DNA from: Sporichthya brevicatena
Lineage (GTDB): Bacteria > Actinomycetota > Actinomycetes > Sporichthyales > Sporichthyaceae
Assembly (NCBI RefSeq): GCF_039525035.1
Contig: NZ_BAAAHE010000001.1
Coordinates: 70,282 to 134,281 of the forward strand
DNA: 64,000 nt
Direction of reading: 5' to 3'
Position numbers and translations under genes: made by a program. Positions 52,042-63,225 of this stretch are shown one piece after another. A model generated the notes under the pieces. That model did no database searches. It was not told where the DNA came from and saw only the letters and a program-made list of their open reading frames with translations. The stretch's first letter is position 1. The number at the start of each line of letters is the position of its first letter.

Positions 52042-53553
52042 ATGCGCGACCCCCGCTCCAGCACCATCGACGACATCCTGCGGCGCAGTGCGCTGCGTTC
52101 GCCGGGCGCGGTCGCCCTGGTGTTCGAGGACCGGACGTGGACCTACCGCGACCTCGACGACGCCGTCAGCCGCGCCGCGGACCTGCTGCTCAAGCGAGGT
52201 TTCGCCAAGGGTGACCGGATTGCCGCGTACGGGCAGAACTCCGACTCCTACCTGATCGCCTTCCTCGCCTGCTGCCGCGCGGGCCTGGTGCACGTCCCGA
52301 TCAACTACGCACTGACCGGCGACGAGCTCGGCTACCTGCTTCAGCAGTCCGGCGCCTCGTTCGTCCTGACCGACCCGAAGCTCGCACCGAACCTCGGCAA
52401 GCTCGACGGCGCACCCGACCACCTGCTGCTCCGCGACTCCGACGGCTGCCTGCTCGAGCTCGTCCGCGACGGGGCCGTGCCGGACATCGACGTCGAGGTC
52501 GCCGACACCGACCTCGCGCAGCTGCTCTACACGTCGGGGACGACCTCACGCCCCAAGGGCGCGATGATGACCCACCGCGCCTACGTCCACCACTACGCGT
52601 CGGTGATCACCGCGCTGGACATTCAGCCCGGCGACGTCCTCGTCCAGGCGATGCCGCTGTACCACACGGCCCAGATGCACGTGTTCATGCTGCCGGCGCT
52701 CGCGATGGGGACGCGCTCGTACCTGCTGGAGACGCCGGACATCCCGAAGATCCTCGAGCTGGTCGAGTCGAAGAAAGTGACCTCGCTCTTCCTCGCACCC
52801 ACCGTGTGGGTGCCGCTCTCGCAGCACCCGGACTTCCCCCAGCGTGATCTGACGAGTCTTCAGAAGGCCTACTACGGGGCCTCGATCATGCCCGGCCCGG
52901 TGCGCGAGCGCATCGCGCAGCAGCTGCCCGACCTCGGTTGGTACAACTGCTTCGGCCAGACCGAGATCGGCCCGCTCGCCACGGTGCTCCGTCCCGAGGA
53001 GCACGCCGACCGGCCCGACTCCTGCGGGCGTCCGGTGCTGTTCGTCGACATGCGCGTCATCGACGCCAACGGCAACGACGTCGAGCCCGGGGGCGTCGGC
53101 GAGGTCGTCTACCGCTCCCCGCAGCTGTGCCTCGGGTACTGGGACAAGCCCGAGGAGACCGCCGAGGCCTTCGAGGGCGGCTGGTTCCACTCCGGCGACC
53201 TCGTCCGCATCGACGAGGAGGGGTACATCACCGTCGTCGACCGCATCAAGGACGTCATCAACACCGGCGGCGTGCTCGTCGCCTCCCGCGAGGTCGAGGA
53301 CTGCCTCTACACCCACCCCGACGTCGCCCAGGTCGCCGTGATCGGCACCCCCGACGAGAAGTGGATCGAGGCCGTCACGGCCGTCGTCGTCCGCAAGCCC
53401 GACGCCACCGTCACCGCGGACGACCTGATCGCCCACGCGAAGGCGAACCTCGCGAAGTACAAGGTCCCGAAGTCGGTCCACTTCGTCGACGACCTCCCCC
53501 GCAACGCCTCGGGCAAGCTCCTCAAGCGCGTCCTCCGGGACCAGCTCGCCTGA
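52042..53553 (+). CDS. Acyl-CoA synthetase (AMP-binding)
   Basis: The 503-aa ANL-superfamily enzyme adenylates a carboxylic acid and transfers it to CoA. The P-loop motif is LLYTSGTTSRPKGAMMTHRA near residue 156, NCFGQTEIGP (A5) near 305, GWFHSGDLVRIDEEGYITVVDRIKD (A7-A8) near 380-400, and the C-terminal lysine is in NASGKLLKRVLR near 493. The substrate is unknown; the family includes fatty and aromatic acid CoA ligases. A strong GAGAAGGAGG ribosome-binding site precedes ATG 52042. Confidence 0.93.
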   Translation: MRDPRSSTIDDILRRSALRSPGAVALVFEDRTWTYRDLDDAVSRAADLLLKRGFAKGDRIAAYGQNSDSYLIAFLACCRAGLVHVPINYALTGDELGYLLQQSGASFVLTDPKLAPNLGKLDGAPDHLLLRDSDGCLLELVRDGAVPDIDVEVADTDLAQLLYTSGTTSRPKGAMMTHRAYVHHYASVITALDIQPGDVLVQAMPLYHTAQMHVFMLPALAMGTRSYLLETPDIPKILELVESKKVTSLFLAPTVWVPLSQHPDFPQRDLTSLQKAYYGASIMPGPVRERIAQQLPDLGWYNCFGQTEIGPLATVLRPEEHADRPDSCGRPVLFVDMRVIDANGNDVEPGGVGEVVYRSPQLCLGYWDKPEETAEAFEGGWFHSGDLVRIDEEGYITVVDRIKDVINTGGVLVASREVEDCLYTHPDVAQVAVIGTPDEKWIEAVTAVVVRKPDATVTADDLIAHAKANLAKYKVPKSVHFVDDLPRNASGKLLKRVLRDQLA

Positions 53554-53569
53554 TCCGCCCCACGGCGTC

Positions 53570-53619
53570 AAAAAAGGGTGACACCCCTTACTCCGCAGTA
53601 AGGGGTGTCACACTTTTTT
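53570..53619. terminator. Dispersed palindrome, copy 2
   Basis: The 23-bp arms 53570-53592 and 53597-53619 have one mismatch and a CCGC centre. The core GGGTGACACCCCTTACT matches copies 1 and 3. It is A-rich on the left and T-rich on the right, and lies between the convergent acyl-CoA synthetase and small membrane-protein genes. Confidence 0.85.
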
Positions 53620-53628
53620 CACAGCGGC

Positions 53629-53955
53629 CTACGGGGTGGTGTCGTCGCGGCGGCCGTAGAGGGTGCGGGAGCTGCGGGCGATCGCGGCGGGGGCGCGGCG
53701 GCGGGTGAGGATGAGGACGACGATCCCCGCGACGCCGAGCGCGGAGCCGACGAGACCGATCGCGACGCTCTCGGAGTCCGCGGCGTCGCGACCGCCGTTC
53801 ACCAGCAGGCACCCGGCGAGGAGCAGGTGACCCAGCCCGTCCAGGCGGGGCTCGACCCGTGCGCCGACCCCCGGCGTCGGGACGCCCGCGAGCGCGCCGA
53901 TGAGGCCGAGCAGCGCGAGGATCGCGCCGACGGTGATCGCCACCCAGGCCAGCAT
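53629..53955 (-). CDS. Small membrane protein, 108 aa
   Basis: Unknown function. There are three hydrophobic segments (about residues 1-27, 44-58 and 68-90) and a basic C-terminus (TRRRAPAAIARSSRTLYGRR). ATG 53955 has a GGGAG ribosome-binding site. It is divergent from the lipoprotein gene at 54040, with 84 bp between the two starts. Confidence 0.7.
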   Translation of the reverse strand: MLAWVAITVGAILALLGLIGALAGVPTPGVGARVEPRLDGLGHLLLAGCLLVNGGRDAADSESVAIGLVGSALGVAGIVVLILTRRRAPAAIARSSRTLYGRRDDTTP

Positions 53956-54039
53956 TCCAACTCCCGTGGGTCGAGGTCCGCCGTCGAATCTAGCCGTAGG
54001 GTCGATCCCCACTGGAGATGCGGGGGAAGGACAGCGCGG

Positions 54040-54618
54040 ATGCGGGGACGACGCGGGGCGGGGTCGGTCGCCCTGGTGCTGGCGGTGGTGCTGGCGGCCG
54101 GGGGTTGCTCGGGGGACGACGACACCGCGGCGCCGACGCCGAGCGTGACCAGGTCGCCGGTGCCGACGACGTTGACGTGCGACGACATCCAGGGCGACAA
54201 CGTCGACCCGACCCTCGACCTGGTGGCGGTGCGGCTCGCGCGGACGGGCAAGAACGTGCGGGTCGTGTTCGACACGACCGAGCCGCCGGGCGACGACCCG
54301 CTGCGCTGGGTCGTGGGCTTCGTGTCCGCGAACGGCCGGAAGTCGGTCGAGCTCACGACGGACCGGCGCAAGAACGGCGACCTCGTGCATGCGATCGTCG
54401 TCGACGGCGACCGCCGACCGGTGATGGACCCCGTCCGCATCACGGCCGAGGGGATGACGACGACCTTCCCGGTCGACCCGATCGACGCCCTCGGCACCGG
54501 CGTGCGGTGGTACGCCTCGATCGGGGTCGACGGCCAGGACGTCGACTTCTGCCCCGGTGGTCCGGAGGTGCGCGAGGTCCTCGACACCGTGCCGCTGACG
54601 CTGCCTGAGCGCTGGTGA
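54040..54618 (+). CDS. Putative lipoprotein, 192 aa
   Basis: The protein has a signal peptide with a lipobox-like LAAGGC ending at Cys23, then a Thr/Pro-rich linker and a domain of about 140 residues rich in beta-strand patterns (VRVVFDTTEPPGDDPLRWVVGF). The function is unknown. ATG 54040 follows GGGGGAAGGACAG. Its TGA overlaps the next gene's GTG in a GTGA arrangement. Confidence 0.72.
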   Translation: MRGRRGAGSVALVLAVVLAAGGCSGDDDTAAPTPSVTRSPVPTTLTCDDIQGDNVDPTLDLVAVRLARTGKNVRVVFDTTEPPGDDPLRWVVGFVSANGRKSVELTTDRRKNGDLVHAIVVDGDRRPVMDPVRITAEGMTTTFPVDPIDALGTGVRWYASIGVDGQDVDFCPGGPEVREVLDTVPLTLPERW

Positions 54619-55190
54619 CGATGCGCGTCCGCCCGTCCCGCTCACTGGCGACGGCCCTCGCGCGGGCGGAGGCGGACGACTTCACCTACCCCGACGTCGG
54701 CGCGACCGCCGGCGACCTGCCGGCCGGCTACCACCACCTGCACCACCGCGTCCGCGTCGGCGCCGGGCCCGGGGCGCTCGACCGCGCCGAGGCCGCGCTG
54801 ACGACCTGGCGGGCCCAGACCGGCTCCGGGCTGGCGGTCGCGGCCGACGGCCCGGTGGCGGAGGGACGCACGGTCGTCCTCGGCCTCGGCCGCCCGCTGT
54901 CCCTGGTGATCCCGTGCCGGGTCGTGTGGACGCTGCACGAGCCCGACCGGCGCGGTTTCGCCTACGGCACCCTGCCCGGCCACCCCGAGTGCGGCGAGGA
55001 GAGTTTCGTCCTCGCCCCGGACACCGACGGCGGCGTCTGGCTCACGATCACCGCGTTCACCAAGCCGGGCAACACGCTCGTGCGCGCCCTCGGACCGGGC
55101 GGCCGCGCGATCCAGAAGTTCTTCGTCCGCCGTTACGGCGAAGCGATCCGACGGTCCGTCAGCTCGGAGCCGGGGACGACGTCTCCGTAG
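54615..55190 (+). CDS. DUF1990-family protein
   Basis: The 191-aa protein matches DUF1990 (UPF0548): FTYPDVGATAG near residue 23, YHHLHHRVRVG near 40, the GFAYGTLPGHPECGEESF motif near 114, and a basic C-terminus. It is a soluble protein with unknown function. It is translationally coupled to the lipoprotein gene. Its last 32 bp overlap the convergent gene at 55159. Confidence 0.85.
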   Translation: MTMRVRPSRSLATALARAEADDFTYPDVGATAGDLPAGYHHLHHRVRVGAGPGALDRAEAALTTWRAQTGSGLAVAADGPVAEGRTVVLGLGRPLSLVIPCRVVWTLHEPDRRGFAYGTLPGHPECGEESFVLAPDTDGGVWLTITAFTKPGNTLVRALGPGGRAIQKFFVRRYGEAIRRSVSSEPGTTSP

Positions 55191-56412
55191 TGACGTTCTC
55201 CGGCGGCGCGGTCCCGCCGGAGTCGGTGTCGGCGTGGCCGGAGGTCGCCGGGGCATCGGGGTCGTCGAGGATCCCGAGCAACTCCTCGCCGTACGCGGGC
55301 ACCAGGTTCGGCCCCGACACGAAGGGGGCGACCACGTCGCGGCTGAGCTTGCGCTCGTCGGTCCCGTCGTCGAAGCCGTTGGAGCAGCCGCCGTAACGCA
55401 GGTACACCTGCGAGATCCCCGCCGCGGTCGTGATGCGCAGGACGATCGCCTCGGTGCCGCGCACGGTGCGGGCGTCGTCGCCCTCGCAGCCACCCTCGGC
55501 GTCGGGTCCGGTGCCGACGTCGGCCTCCCGGATCCCGCGGACCGCGTCCCGGGCCTCGTCGCCGGTCAGCCGCAGCGACGACAGCAGCGTCGGCGTCGTC
55601 CGCGGCGTCCCGGACGGGAGCACCGGCGCGATCGTCGGCCGCAGGTTCGCCTCCGGGTCGATCTCGTCAGGGAGCACCTCGTCCGTGCCCTCCTCGGACT
55701 CGAGGTCCTCGGACTCCGACGCGGTGTCGTCGAACTCCTCGCCCTCGACGTCCTCCTCCTCGGGGACGTCGGCGAACCGACCCCCGGGGACGGCGTAGCG
55801 GCAGGCCGCGACGGACGTGATGCCGGACAGCGAGCCGACCGCGGACGCGACGGCCGGTCGGCGCGTCGGGTCGGCCGAGATCGGGTCGGTGATCGGGCAG
55901 CCATTGGAGTCGGTCGAGATCTGACGGAGCGTCGCCACGATCTGCTGCCGGATGTCCGACGGCGCCTGGACGCGGACGAGCACCGCGCCCTTGCGGATCG
56001 TCTCGCGGTCGCCCTCGGTGCCCTCCTCGACGTCGGGCTCGAGCGAGGCGAAGTTCAGCGAGACGAACGTCCCGGCCTTCTCGACCAGCGTCGCCGGGTC
56101 GGGGTCGCCCTCGTTCTCGGGACCGGCGCAGGTCGACTCGACCGGGGTGCCGGGCCGGATCACGACCGGCTCGGAGACCGCGGCGTCGGAGATGCACCAC
56201 AACGCGCCCGCGACGTCCCCGGTCTGGTGCCCCCAGAACGCGGGCACGGTGAGTTCGACGTCGCCGAGCGACTCGGTCCGCGTCCCGGTCGGGGTCGCGG
56301 TGGCCGACGGCTTCGGCCGCGCGTCGACGTCGTCGGAGTCGGAGTCGTCGCTGCACGCGGCGAGGCCGCCGAGCAGGACCACCGCCGTCAGCGCCGGCAG
56401 TGCCCGTCGCAT
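55159..56412 (-). CDS. Large putative lipoprotein, 417 aa
   Basis: The protein has a lipobox (GGLAAC, Cys at about residue 20) followed by an acidic and Ser/Asp linker. The body has two domains separated by a very acidic stretch (about 222-250, rich in Glu and Asp). ATG 56412 has a GGAGG ribosome-binding site. It is the last gene of a three-gene minus-strand set with two membrane proteins, overlapping the previous stop. It resembles septum-site or PknD-like extracytoplasmic proteins only loosely, so I do not assign a function. Confidence 0.72.
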   Translation of the reverse strand: MRRALPALTAVVLLGGLAACSDDSDSDDVDARPKPSATATPTGTRTESLGDVELTVPAFWGHQTGDVAGALWCISDAAVSEPVVIRPGTPVESTCAGPENEGDPDPATLVEKAGTFVSLNFASLEPDVEEGTEGDRETIRKGAVLVRVQAPSDIRQQIVATLRQISTDSNGCPITDPISADPTRRPAVASAVGSLSGITSVAACRYAVPGGRFADVPEEEDVEGEEFDDTASESEDLESEEGTDEVLPDEIDPEANLRPTIAPVLPSGTPRTTPTLLSSLRLTGDEARDAVRGIREADVGTGPDAEGGCEGDDARTVRGTEAIVLRITTAAGISQVYLRYGGCSNGFDDGTDERKLSRDVVAPFVSGPNLVPAYGEELLGILDDPDAPATSGHADTDSGGTAPPENVTTETSSPAPS

Positions 56413-56828
56413 CACTTACCTCCGCCGGCCGCGGACGGCCGCTCGTGGGAAACCCGCCCGAGCCACCACAGGGCCGCCGGCGGGAGGAACAACGGGACGA
56501 ACCCGTACCCCGCACCGTAGATCGACCAGACCGAGGATTCGGGGAACCAGTCCCGTTCGATCAGACTCAGCGTGCCCACGACGAGCACGCCGGCGAACTC
56601 GCCGATGCACACCCATTTCGCAGCCACCCGCGCTCGCTCCGACGACCGGCGCAGCAGCACCGCGCCGGCGACGTAGACGACGGCCGCGACGGCGGTCAGC
56701 CCGTACGCGAACGGCGCGTGGCCCGGGTCGTCGGCGAGCTGGACGCTGGCGCGCCCGCCCGCGGCCAGCGCGAGCACCGTGTACAGCCCGACGATGATCG
56801 TGAGAGCGCCCGTGCCGCGGGTGCTCAC
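56412..56828 (-). CDS. Small membrane protein, 138 aa
   Basis: Four hydrophobic segments (about residues 8-28, 42-62, 72-92 and 105-126) with RRSSERARVAAKW between the second and third. The function is unknown. GTG 56828 overlaps the previous stop (GTGA), and its own stop overlaps the lipoprotein start, so the three genes form a tight translationally coupled operon. Confidence 0.7.
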   Translation of the reverse strand: MSTRGTGALTIIVGLYTVLALAAGGRASVQLADDPGHAPFAYGLTAVAAVVYVAGAVLLRRSSERARVAAKWVCIGEFAGVLVVGTLSLIERDWFPESSVWSIYGAGYGFVPLFLPPAALWWLGRVSHERPSAAGGGK

Positions 56829-57274
56829 GAGCCGCTCTTCCACGTCACCCACATGCGCTCCAGCATGACGAGCAGCGACACGCAGGCCAGCGCCGCGACG
56901 ACGGCCCGGAACCGGTCCGCGGAGCCCTCGCCGTCCGGCGGCTTGACCTCGATCCCGCCGACGAACTGCGGGTCCGCCCCCGGCGCGCCCGGCGACGCCG
57001 GGAACCCGAGCCGGACCGGCACCCCGACCAGCAGCGGGAGCAGGAGCAGCGACCCGAGCGCGTAGACGACATGGGTGCTCGTCTCAGCCGCGTCGTGGCC
57101 GGCCGCGAGCGAGATGAACGACGCGAGCGCCTGGACGACCAGCCCCAGCTGCAGGCCCATCAGGGCGAGCACCTGGGCCCGGTTCAGGACCTGCCGCCGC
57201 GCCGCGGACCAGCCGACCCAGCCCCCGATCACCAGGGCCGCGATCATGAGCACGGCGGTGGTCGGGCGGGTCAC
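56825..57274 (-). CDS. Small membrane protein, 149 aa
   Basis: It has four hydrophobic segments (about residues 5-22, 32-55, 65-85 and 118-135) and a polar loop between the last two. The function is unknown. GTG 57274 is chosen because the sequence upstream is not conserved-looking. It is the first gene of the three-gene envelope set. Confidence 0.68.
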   Translation of the reverse strand: MTRPTTAVLMIAALVIGGWVGWSAARRQVLNRAQVLALMGLQLGLVVQALASFISLAAGHDAAETSTHVVYALGSLLLLPLLVGVPVRLGFPASPGAPGADPQFVGGIEVKPPDGEGSADRFRAVVAALACVSLLVMLERMWVTWKSGS

Positions 57275-57915
57275 CGGGACACCGTAATCGGCGCCCGGGC
57301 GACCCCGCCGACCGGCCCCTGACCTGCGGAAACAGCCACCTCGCCGGGGCCGGCGGAAACTCGCGAAAAAAAGTTCGGCCCAACCCTCAAGGTGCCCCGG
57401 CCCCCGACCGAGACTCCTGGTGTCACCACCGCAGCACACCGGCAACGGCCGGTCGGAGCGGACGACGGGTCTCAGGATCGGGTTCTCCACCCTCCCCCAA
57501 CCCGACTCTGGAACTCAGTCCCCCTTCCGGGCTGAAACCGGGTAGACGGGAACCGGGGGTCTCGACACTGGCCGTCGAGCCCCCGGCCCGGCTCCCAGCA
57601 CCACCCCCCAGCACCACACCTTCCGGCACCACCGATACCCGCACCACCCGCAGCACGGACACCGGCACCATCCCCCAGAACCCCGGCGGCGCTCACCCCC
57701 CTGGACGCCCCGGAGTGCGAGAACCACGACGCGGCTCACCCCTCCGCGACGACGTCGCTCGCACAGAACCGAAGGCCCCGGCCCCCCTGCCGGGGCCTCG
57801 GTCTTTTAAGCGGTCTTCCGCAGCGCCTTACTCGCCGGCGCCAGGCCTCACTCGCCCGGTCTGGCGCGTCAGGGCTGCTCCCGACGAGTGAAGCGCGTCC
57901 AGGAAGGCGCGCGCG
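57275..57915. other. Long non-coding stretch
   Basis: No frame here shows actinobacterial codon pattern. The middle (about 57560-57700) is a CACC/CAGC-rich run. A hairpin with arms 57773-57782 (AGGCCCCGGC) and 57789-57798 and a following TCTTTT is a terminator on the plus strand. GTGCGAG near 57715 pairs with CTCGCAC near 57757. This could mark a small transcript; none is identifiable. Confidence 0.5.
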
Positions 57916-57971
57916 GTCAAAAAAGGGTGACACCCCTTACTGCGTAGTAAGGGGTGTCACCCTTTTTTGAC
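57916..57971. terminator. Dispersed palindrome, copy 3
   Basis: The 28-bp arms 57916-57943 and 57944-57971 pair with one wobble at the centre. It has the same core as copies 1 and 2 and lies immediately after the asd stop, with a T-rich end on each strand. Confidence 0.85.
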
Positions 57972-57983
57972 GGTGCGGGAGAA

Positions 57984-59050
57984 TCAGCCCTCGGCGAGCT
58001 CCTCGGCGAGGAGCTCGGCGATCTGGGCGGTGTTCAGGGCCGCGCCCTTGCGGAGGTTGTCGCCGCAGAGGAACAGGTCCAGGGAGTGCGGGTCGTCGAT
58101 CGCCCGGCGGACCCGGCCGACCCAGGTCGGGTCGGTGCCGACGACGTCGGCCGGGGTCGGGAACTCCCCGTTGGCGGGGTCGTCGACGAGGACGACACCG
58201 GGGGCGTCGCGCAGGATCGCCTGGGCGCGGTCGACGGTGACCTCCCGCTCGAACGTCGCGTGGACGGCGAGCGAGTGGGTCGTGATGACCGGGACGCGGA
58301 CGCAGGTCGCGGAGACGCGCAGGTCGGGCAGGCCGAGGATCTTGCGGGACTCGTTGCGGACCTTGAGCTCCTCGGAGGACCAGCCGTCCTCCTTCAGCGA
58401 GCCGGCCCACGGCACGACGTTGAGGGCCAGCGGGGCCGGGAAGGGCCCGAGCTCGCCGATCGCGCGGCGGACGTCACCGGGCTGGGTGCCGAGGGTGTCC
58501 GAGCCGGCGACCTTGGAGATCTGCTCGCGCAGGGCGTCGATGCCGGGCTGACCCGCCCCCGACGCGGCCTGGTACGAGGCGACGACGAGCGCCTGCAGGT
58601 TGTACTCGGCGTGCAGCGCGCCCATCGCGACGATCATCGACAGCGTCGTGCAGTTGGGGTTGGAGATGATCCCCCGCGGCCGACGGCGAGCAGCGGCCGG
58701 GTTGACCTCCGGCACGACCAGCGGGACGTCGGCGTCCATGCGGAACGCGCCCGAGTTGTCGACGGCGATCGCGCCGCGCTCGACGGCGATCGGCGCCCAT
58801 TCCTTCGAGACCTCGTCGGGGACGTCGAACATCGCGACGTCGACCCCGTCGAAGCACTCCGGCGAAAGAGCGACGACCTCGACCTCCTCGCCGCGGACGA
58901 CGAGCTTCTTGCCGGCCGAGCGCGCGGAGGCGACCAGGCGGATCTCGCCCCACACGTCCTCACGCGTGGACAGCAGGTCGAGCATCACGGTGCCGACGGC
59001 ACCGGTGGCACCGACGACGGCGAGGGTGGGCTTTCCGTTGCGGGCGGGAC

Positions 59051-59054
<4 letters not shown>
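57984..59054 (-). CDS. asd: Aspartate-semialdehyde dehydrogenase
   Basis: The 356-aa enzyme reduces aspartyl phosphate to the semialdehyde for lysine, threonine, methionine and diaminopimelate synthesis. The nucleotide-binding loop GATGAVG (about residues 15-21), the catalytic Cys in SNPNCTT and the conserved QAASGAGQ are present. ATG 59054 overlaps the lysC stop (ATGA), so the two are co-translated. Confidence 0.95.
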
Positions 59055-60316
<1,262 letters not shown>

Positions 60317-60558
60317 GGCTGACAACCCCCTGACTCGGCCCCGAACGGGCGTGCGTCTGCCCGGTCTGCGGCGTCATTCTACGGGCCCGGCACGCTGCGG
60401 ACTTTCCGCGCTTCCGCGGAGGGGGTGTCGCCCTTTCGCCAGGGTTGTCCACCGGCCCGAACGATCCGGCAACGGATCTTTCAAGCCCGCCACGCCGGAC
60501 GCCGATCCTGCTTAACGTCGCTGGAGCAGGAGACACCGGGATCGGGGAGGGTCCGCAC

Positions 60559-61542
60559 GTGGCCAGGGCGAGCCGTCGCGCGCAGTCCCGGCGCAATCGC
60601 GTCGGTGGCGTGCTCGGCATGGCCGTGGCCCTGCTCGTCGCCGGGGGGACGATCGACACCGCCCACGCGGCTACCGCCCCGGCTAGGCCGTTCGAGGGAT
60701 TCGGGCCGGCCGGTGTCGTCGCGCTCACGCACGGTCACTCCCACAACGACTACACCCGCAACCGGCCCCTGCACGACGCCCTGTCCCGCGGGTTCACCTC
60801 CGTCGAGGTCGACGTCGTGCTCGTGGGTGGACAGCTGCGCGTCGGCCACGAGCTCGTCGAGGCGCTGGTCAGCGGGGCGACGCTGCGCTCGGCGTACCTG
60901 GACCCGCTCGCCGACTGGGTCGGGCGCAACGGCGGCAAGGTCTACGCCCCCGGCGACCCGCCGCTGACCCTGCTGATCGACATCAAGTCCGAGGCGCGGA
61001 GCACCTGGCGCGCCCTGGAGGGCATCCTCGGCGACTACGAGGCGATGCTCACCCGCTTCACCCCGGAGGGCGTCGAGCCCGGGGCGGTCACTGTGCTCGT
61101 CTCCGGGAACCGGCCCGTCGACCTCGTCGAGGAGCGGTCCGAGCGGTTCACCGCGCTCGACGGCCGCATCTCCGACCTCGACGGCACCGCGCCCGCGACG
61201 CTGATCCCGCTGGTCAGCGTGCGCTGGGGCGCCCTGTTCTCGTGGTCCGGGAAGGGCCGCATGCCGGCGGCGGACGTCGCGCGCCTGCGCGCGCTGGTGG
61301 ACACCGCGCACTCCCAGGGCCGGCGGATCCGCTTCTACGCCACCCCAGCCTCCACGCCGGGGATCCGCGAGAACGTCTGGCGCACCCAGCTGGACGCGGG
61401 CGTCGACCTGCTCAACGTCGACCACCTCGCCGAGGCACAGCGCTTCCTGATGACCGCGTCGAACGACGGACCCGCGGCGGACACGGGGCGGTCGGACGCA
61501 GGACATAGGCTCCCGGCAGGAGGCGTCGACCGGACGCCGTGA
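60559..61542 (+). CDS. Secreted PLC/GDPD-like phosphodiesterase
   Basis: The 327-aa protein has a signal peptide (about 36 residues, ending DTAHA). It is followed by a TIM-barrel phosphodiesterase with [24 protein letters not shown] near residue 55, [17 protein letters not shown] near 80 (metal-binding Glu-Asp) and LLIDIKSEA near 134. It resembles phosphatidylinositol phospholipase C / AIM6-like proteins that hydrolyse glycerophosphodiesters. GTG 60559 has GGGGAGGG upstream. Nothing in the neighbourhood fixes the substrate. Confidence 0.82.
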   Translation: MARASRRAQSRRNRVGGVLGMAVALLVAGGTIDTAHAATAPARPFEGFGPAGVVALTHGHSHNDYTRNRPLHDALSRGFTSVEVDVVLVGGQLRVGHELVEALVSGATLRSAYLDPLADWVGRNGGKVYAPGDPPLTLLIDIKSEARSTWRALEGILGDYEAMLTRFTPEGVEPGAVTVLVSGNRPVDLVEERSERFTALDGRISDLDGTAPATLIPLVSVRWGALFSWSGKGRMPAADVARLRALVDTAHSQGRRIRFYATPASTPGIRENVWRTQLDAGVDLLNVDHLAEAQRFLMTASNDGPAADTGRSDAGHRLPAGGVDRTP

Positions 61543-61570
61543 CCTCGCCGCGACCTTCGAAGGAGCGCTC

Positions 61571-61975
61571 ATGACCACCGGCGGCATGCCCGACATGGGT
61601 GCCCTGCTCGCGCAGGCAGCGCAGATGCAGCAGCAGATCCTCGAGGTCCAGGCGCGCCTGGCCGAGACCAAGGTGACCGGCAGCGCCGGTGGCGGGGCGG
61701 TGCGCGCCACCGTGACCGGCAGCCTGGAGCTCGTGGGCCTCGATCTCGACCCGTCCGTCGTCGACCCGACCGACACCGAGACCCTCGCCGACCTGGTCGT
61801 CGCCGCGGTCCGCGACGCGAACCGCGCCGCCCAGGAGATGCAGGCGCAGGCCATGGGCCCGTTCGCCGCCGCGATGGGCGGGATGGGTGGCATGGTCGAG
61901 GGCATGGGCCTGGACGCGAGTTCGTTCGGCCTCGGGGCGAGCGGCGGGCTCGGCGGCCTGCCGCCGGGCCGGTAG
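61571..61975 (+). CDS. YbaB/EbfC nucleoid-associated protein
   Basis: The 134-aa protein binds DNA as a dimer. It has a helical N-terminus ([21 protein letters not shown]) and a central beta region ([18 protein letters not shown]), with a Gly/Met-rich tail of about 35 residues. It is immediately upstream of recR, as is usual. An AAGGAG ribosome-binding site precedes the ATG. Confidence 0.9.
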   Translation: MTTGGMPDMGALLAQAAQMQQQILEVQARLAETKVTGSAGGGAVRATVTGSLELVGLDLDPSVVDPTDTETLADLVVAAVRDANRAAQEMQAQAMGPFAAAMGGMGGMVEGMGLDASSFGLGASGGLGGLPPGR

Positions 61976-61984
61976 CGGGTCTCG

Positions 61985-62584
61985 TTGTACGAAGGCATCG
62001 TCCAGGACCTCATCGACGAGCTCGGGCGCCTGCCCGGCGTCGGTCCGAAGAGTGCGCAGCGGATCGCGTTCCACCTGCTCGCGGCCGATCCGGCCGACGT
62101 GCGCCGTCTCGTCACGGCGATCGGGCAGGTGAAGGAGCGCATCCAGTTCTGCGAGCTGTGCGGCAACGTGACCGAGGACGTCCGCTGCCGGATCTGCCGC
62201 GACCCCCGGCGCGACCCCGCGGTGATCTGCGTGGTCGAGGAGGCCAAGGACGTCGTCGCGATCGAGCGCACCCGCGAGTTCCGCGGCCGCTACCACGTGC
62301 TCGGCGGCGCGATCAGCCCGATCGAGGGCGTCGGGCCGGACGACCTGCGCGTGCGCGAGCTGATGGCGCGCCTCGCGGACGGGACCGTCACCGAGATCAT
62401 CCTGGCCACCGACCCCAACCTCGAGGGCGAGGCGACTGCGACATATCTCGCGCGCCTGATCAAGCCGATGGGGTTGAAAGTGACCCGCCCGGCTAGTGGA
62501 CTGCCCGTTGGTGGCGATCTCGAGTACGCCGACGAGGTGACCCTCGGGCGGGCGTTCGAAGGACGGCGACTGCTCGATGTGTGA
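61985..62584 (+). CDS. recR: Recombination protein RecR
   Basis: The 199-aa protein acts with RecF/RecO in gap repair. It has a helix-hairpin-helix ([13 protein letters not shown], about residues 15-27), the C4 zinc finger CELCGN...CRIC (about 54-70), and a Toprim domain ([16 protein letters not shown] near 80). The frame starts at TTG 61985, 9 bp after ybaB, and keeps the normal length. Confidence 0.95.
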   Translation: MYEGIVQDLIDELGRLPGVGPKSAQRIAFHLLAADPADVRRLVTAIGQVKERIQFCELCGNVTEDVRCRICRDPRRDPAVICVVEEAKDVVAIERTREFRGRYHVLGGAISPIEGVGPDDLRVRELMARLADGTVTEIILATDPNLEGEATATYLARLIKPMGLKVTRPASGLPVGGDLEYADEVTLGRAFEGRRLLDV

Positions 62585-62632
62585 GGCGCGTGGACGACTG
62601 TCCGCGCGCCGCGAACGTGAAGGGGTGACGCG

Positions 62633-63199
62633 GTGACCGAGGACCCGGCGAGCTTCGGGACGCAGATCGCGGACCAGGTCGAGAGCTTCCTGATCGCGCT
62701 GCGCGAGTGCGCGCGGGCCGCGACGCCCGAGGAGGCCGTCCCGATGCTGCACCTGGCCACCGCGCAGCTCCTGCTCGCGGGCGGCCGCCTCGGCACGATG
62801 GAGGACATCGTGCTGGAGGAGCAGTTCGAGCCCGACGCCGGCGCCGACCCGGACCTCGACGAGCTCCGTGCCGCCCTCGCCACCCTCCTCGAGCCGATCG
62901 ACGAGTACGCCGAGGTCTTCGACCCCTACGAGCGTCACCCCGAGCTGATGATCTGCCGGATGTCCGACGAGCTCGCCGAGGTCGCCGCCTCCCTGCTCCA
63001 CGGCCTCCAGCACTACAAGGCCGGCCGCGAGGCCGAGGCCCTGTGGTGGTGGCAGTACTCGTACCTGAACTCCTGGGGCGTCTCCGCGTCCACGGTGATG
63101 CGCGCGCTCCACAGCGTCCTCGCCCACGACCGGCTCGACACCTCGACCGGCGACACCGCCCTGCTCCAGGCTCTCGACCCCGCCGTCACCCGCATCTAG
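62633..63199 (+). CDS. DUF5063-family protein
   Basis: The 188-aa protein is helical and acidic, with conserved-looking WWWQYSYLNSWG near residue 140. It matches DUF5063, which in actinobacteria commonly follows recR. The function is unknown. The GTG at 62633 is 48 bp after recR and probably belongs to the same operon. Confidence 0.8.
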   Translation: MTEDPASFGTQIADQVESFLIALRECARAATPEEAVPMLHLATAQLLLAGGRLGTMEDIVLEEQFEPDAGADPDLDELRAALATLLEPIDEYAEVFDPYERHPELMICRMSDELAEVAASLLHGLQHYKAGREAEALWWWQYSYLNSWGVSASTVMRALHSVLAHDRLDTSTGDTALLQALDPAVTRI

Positions 63200-63225
63200 A
63201 ACCGCGCCCGCCGCCCTCGCCCTCT

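Noticed and set aside
57423..57933. Overlapping minus-strand frames of 65-82 codons
   Set aside because: Third-position composition is not actinobacterial coding and there is no ribosome-binding site.
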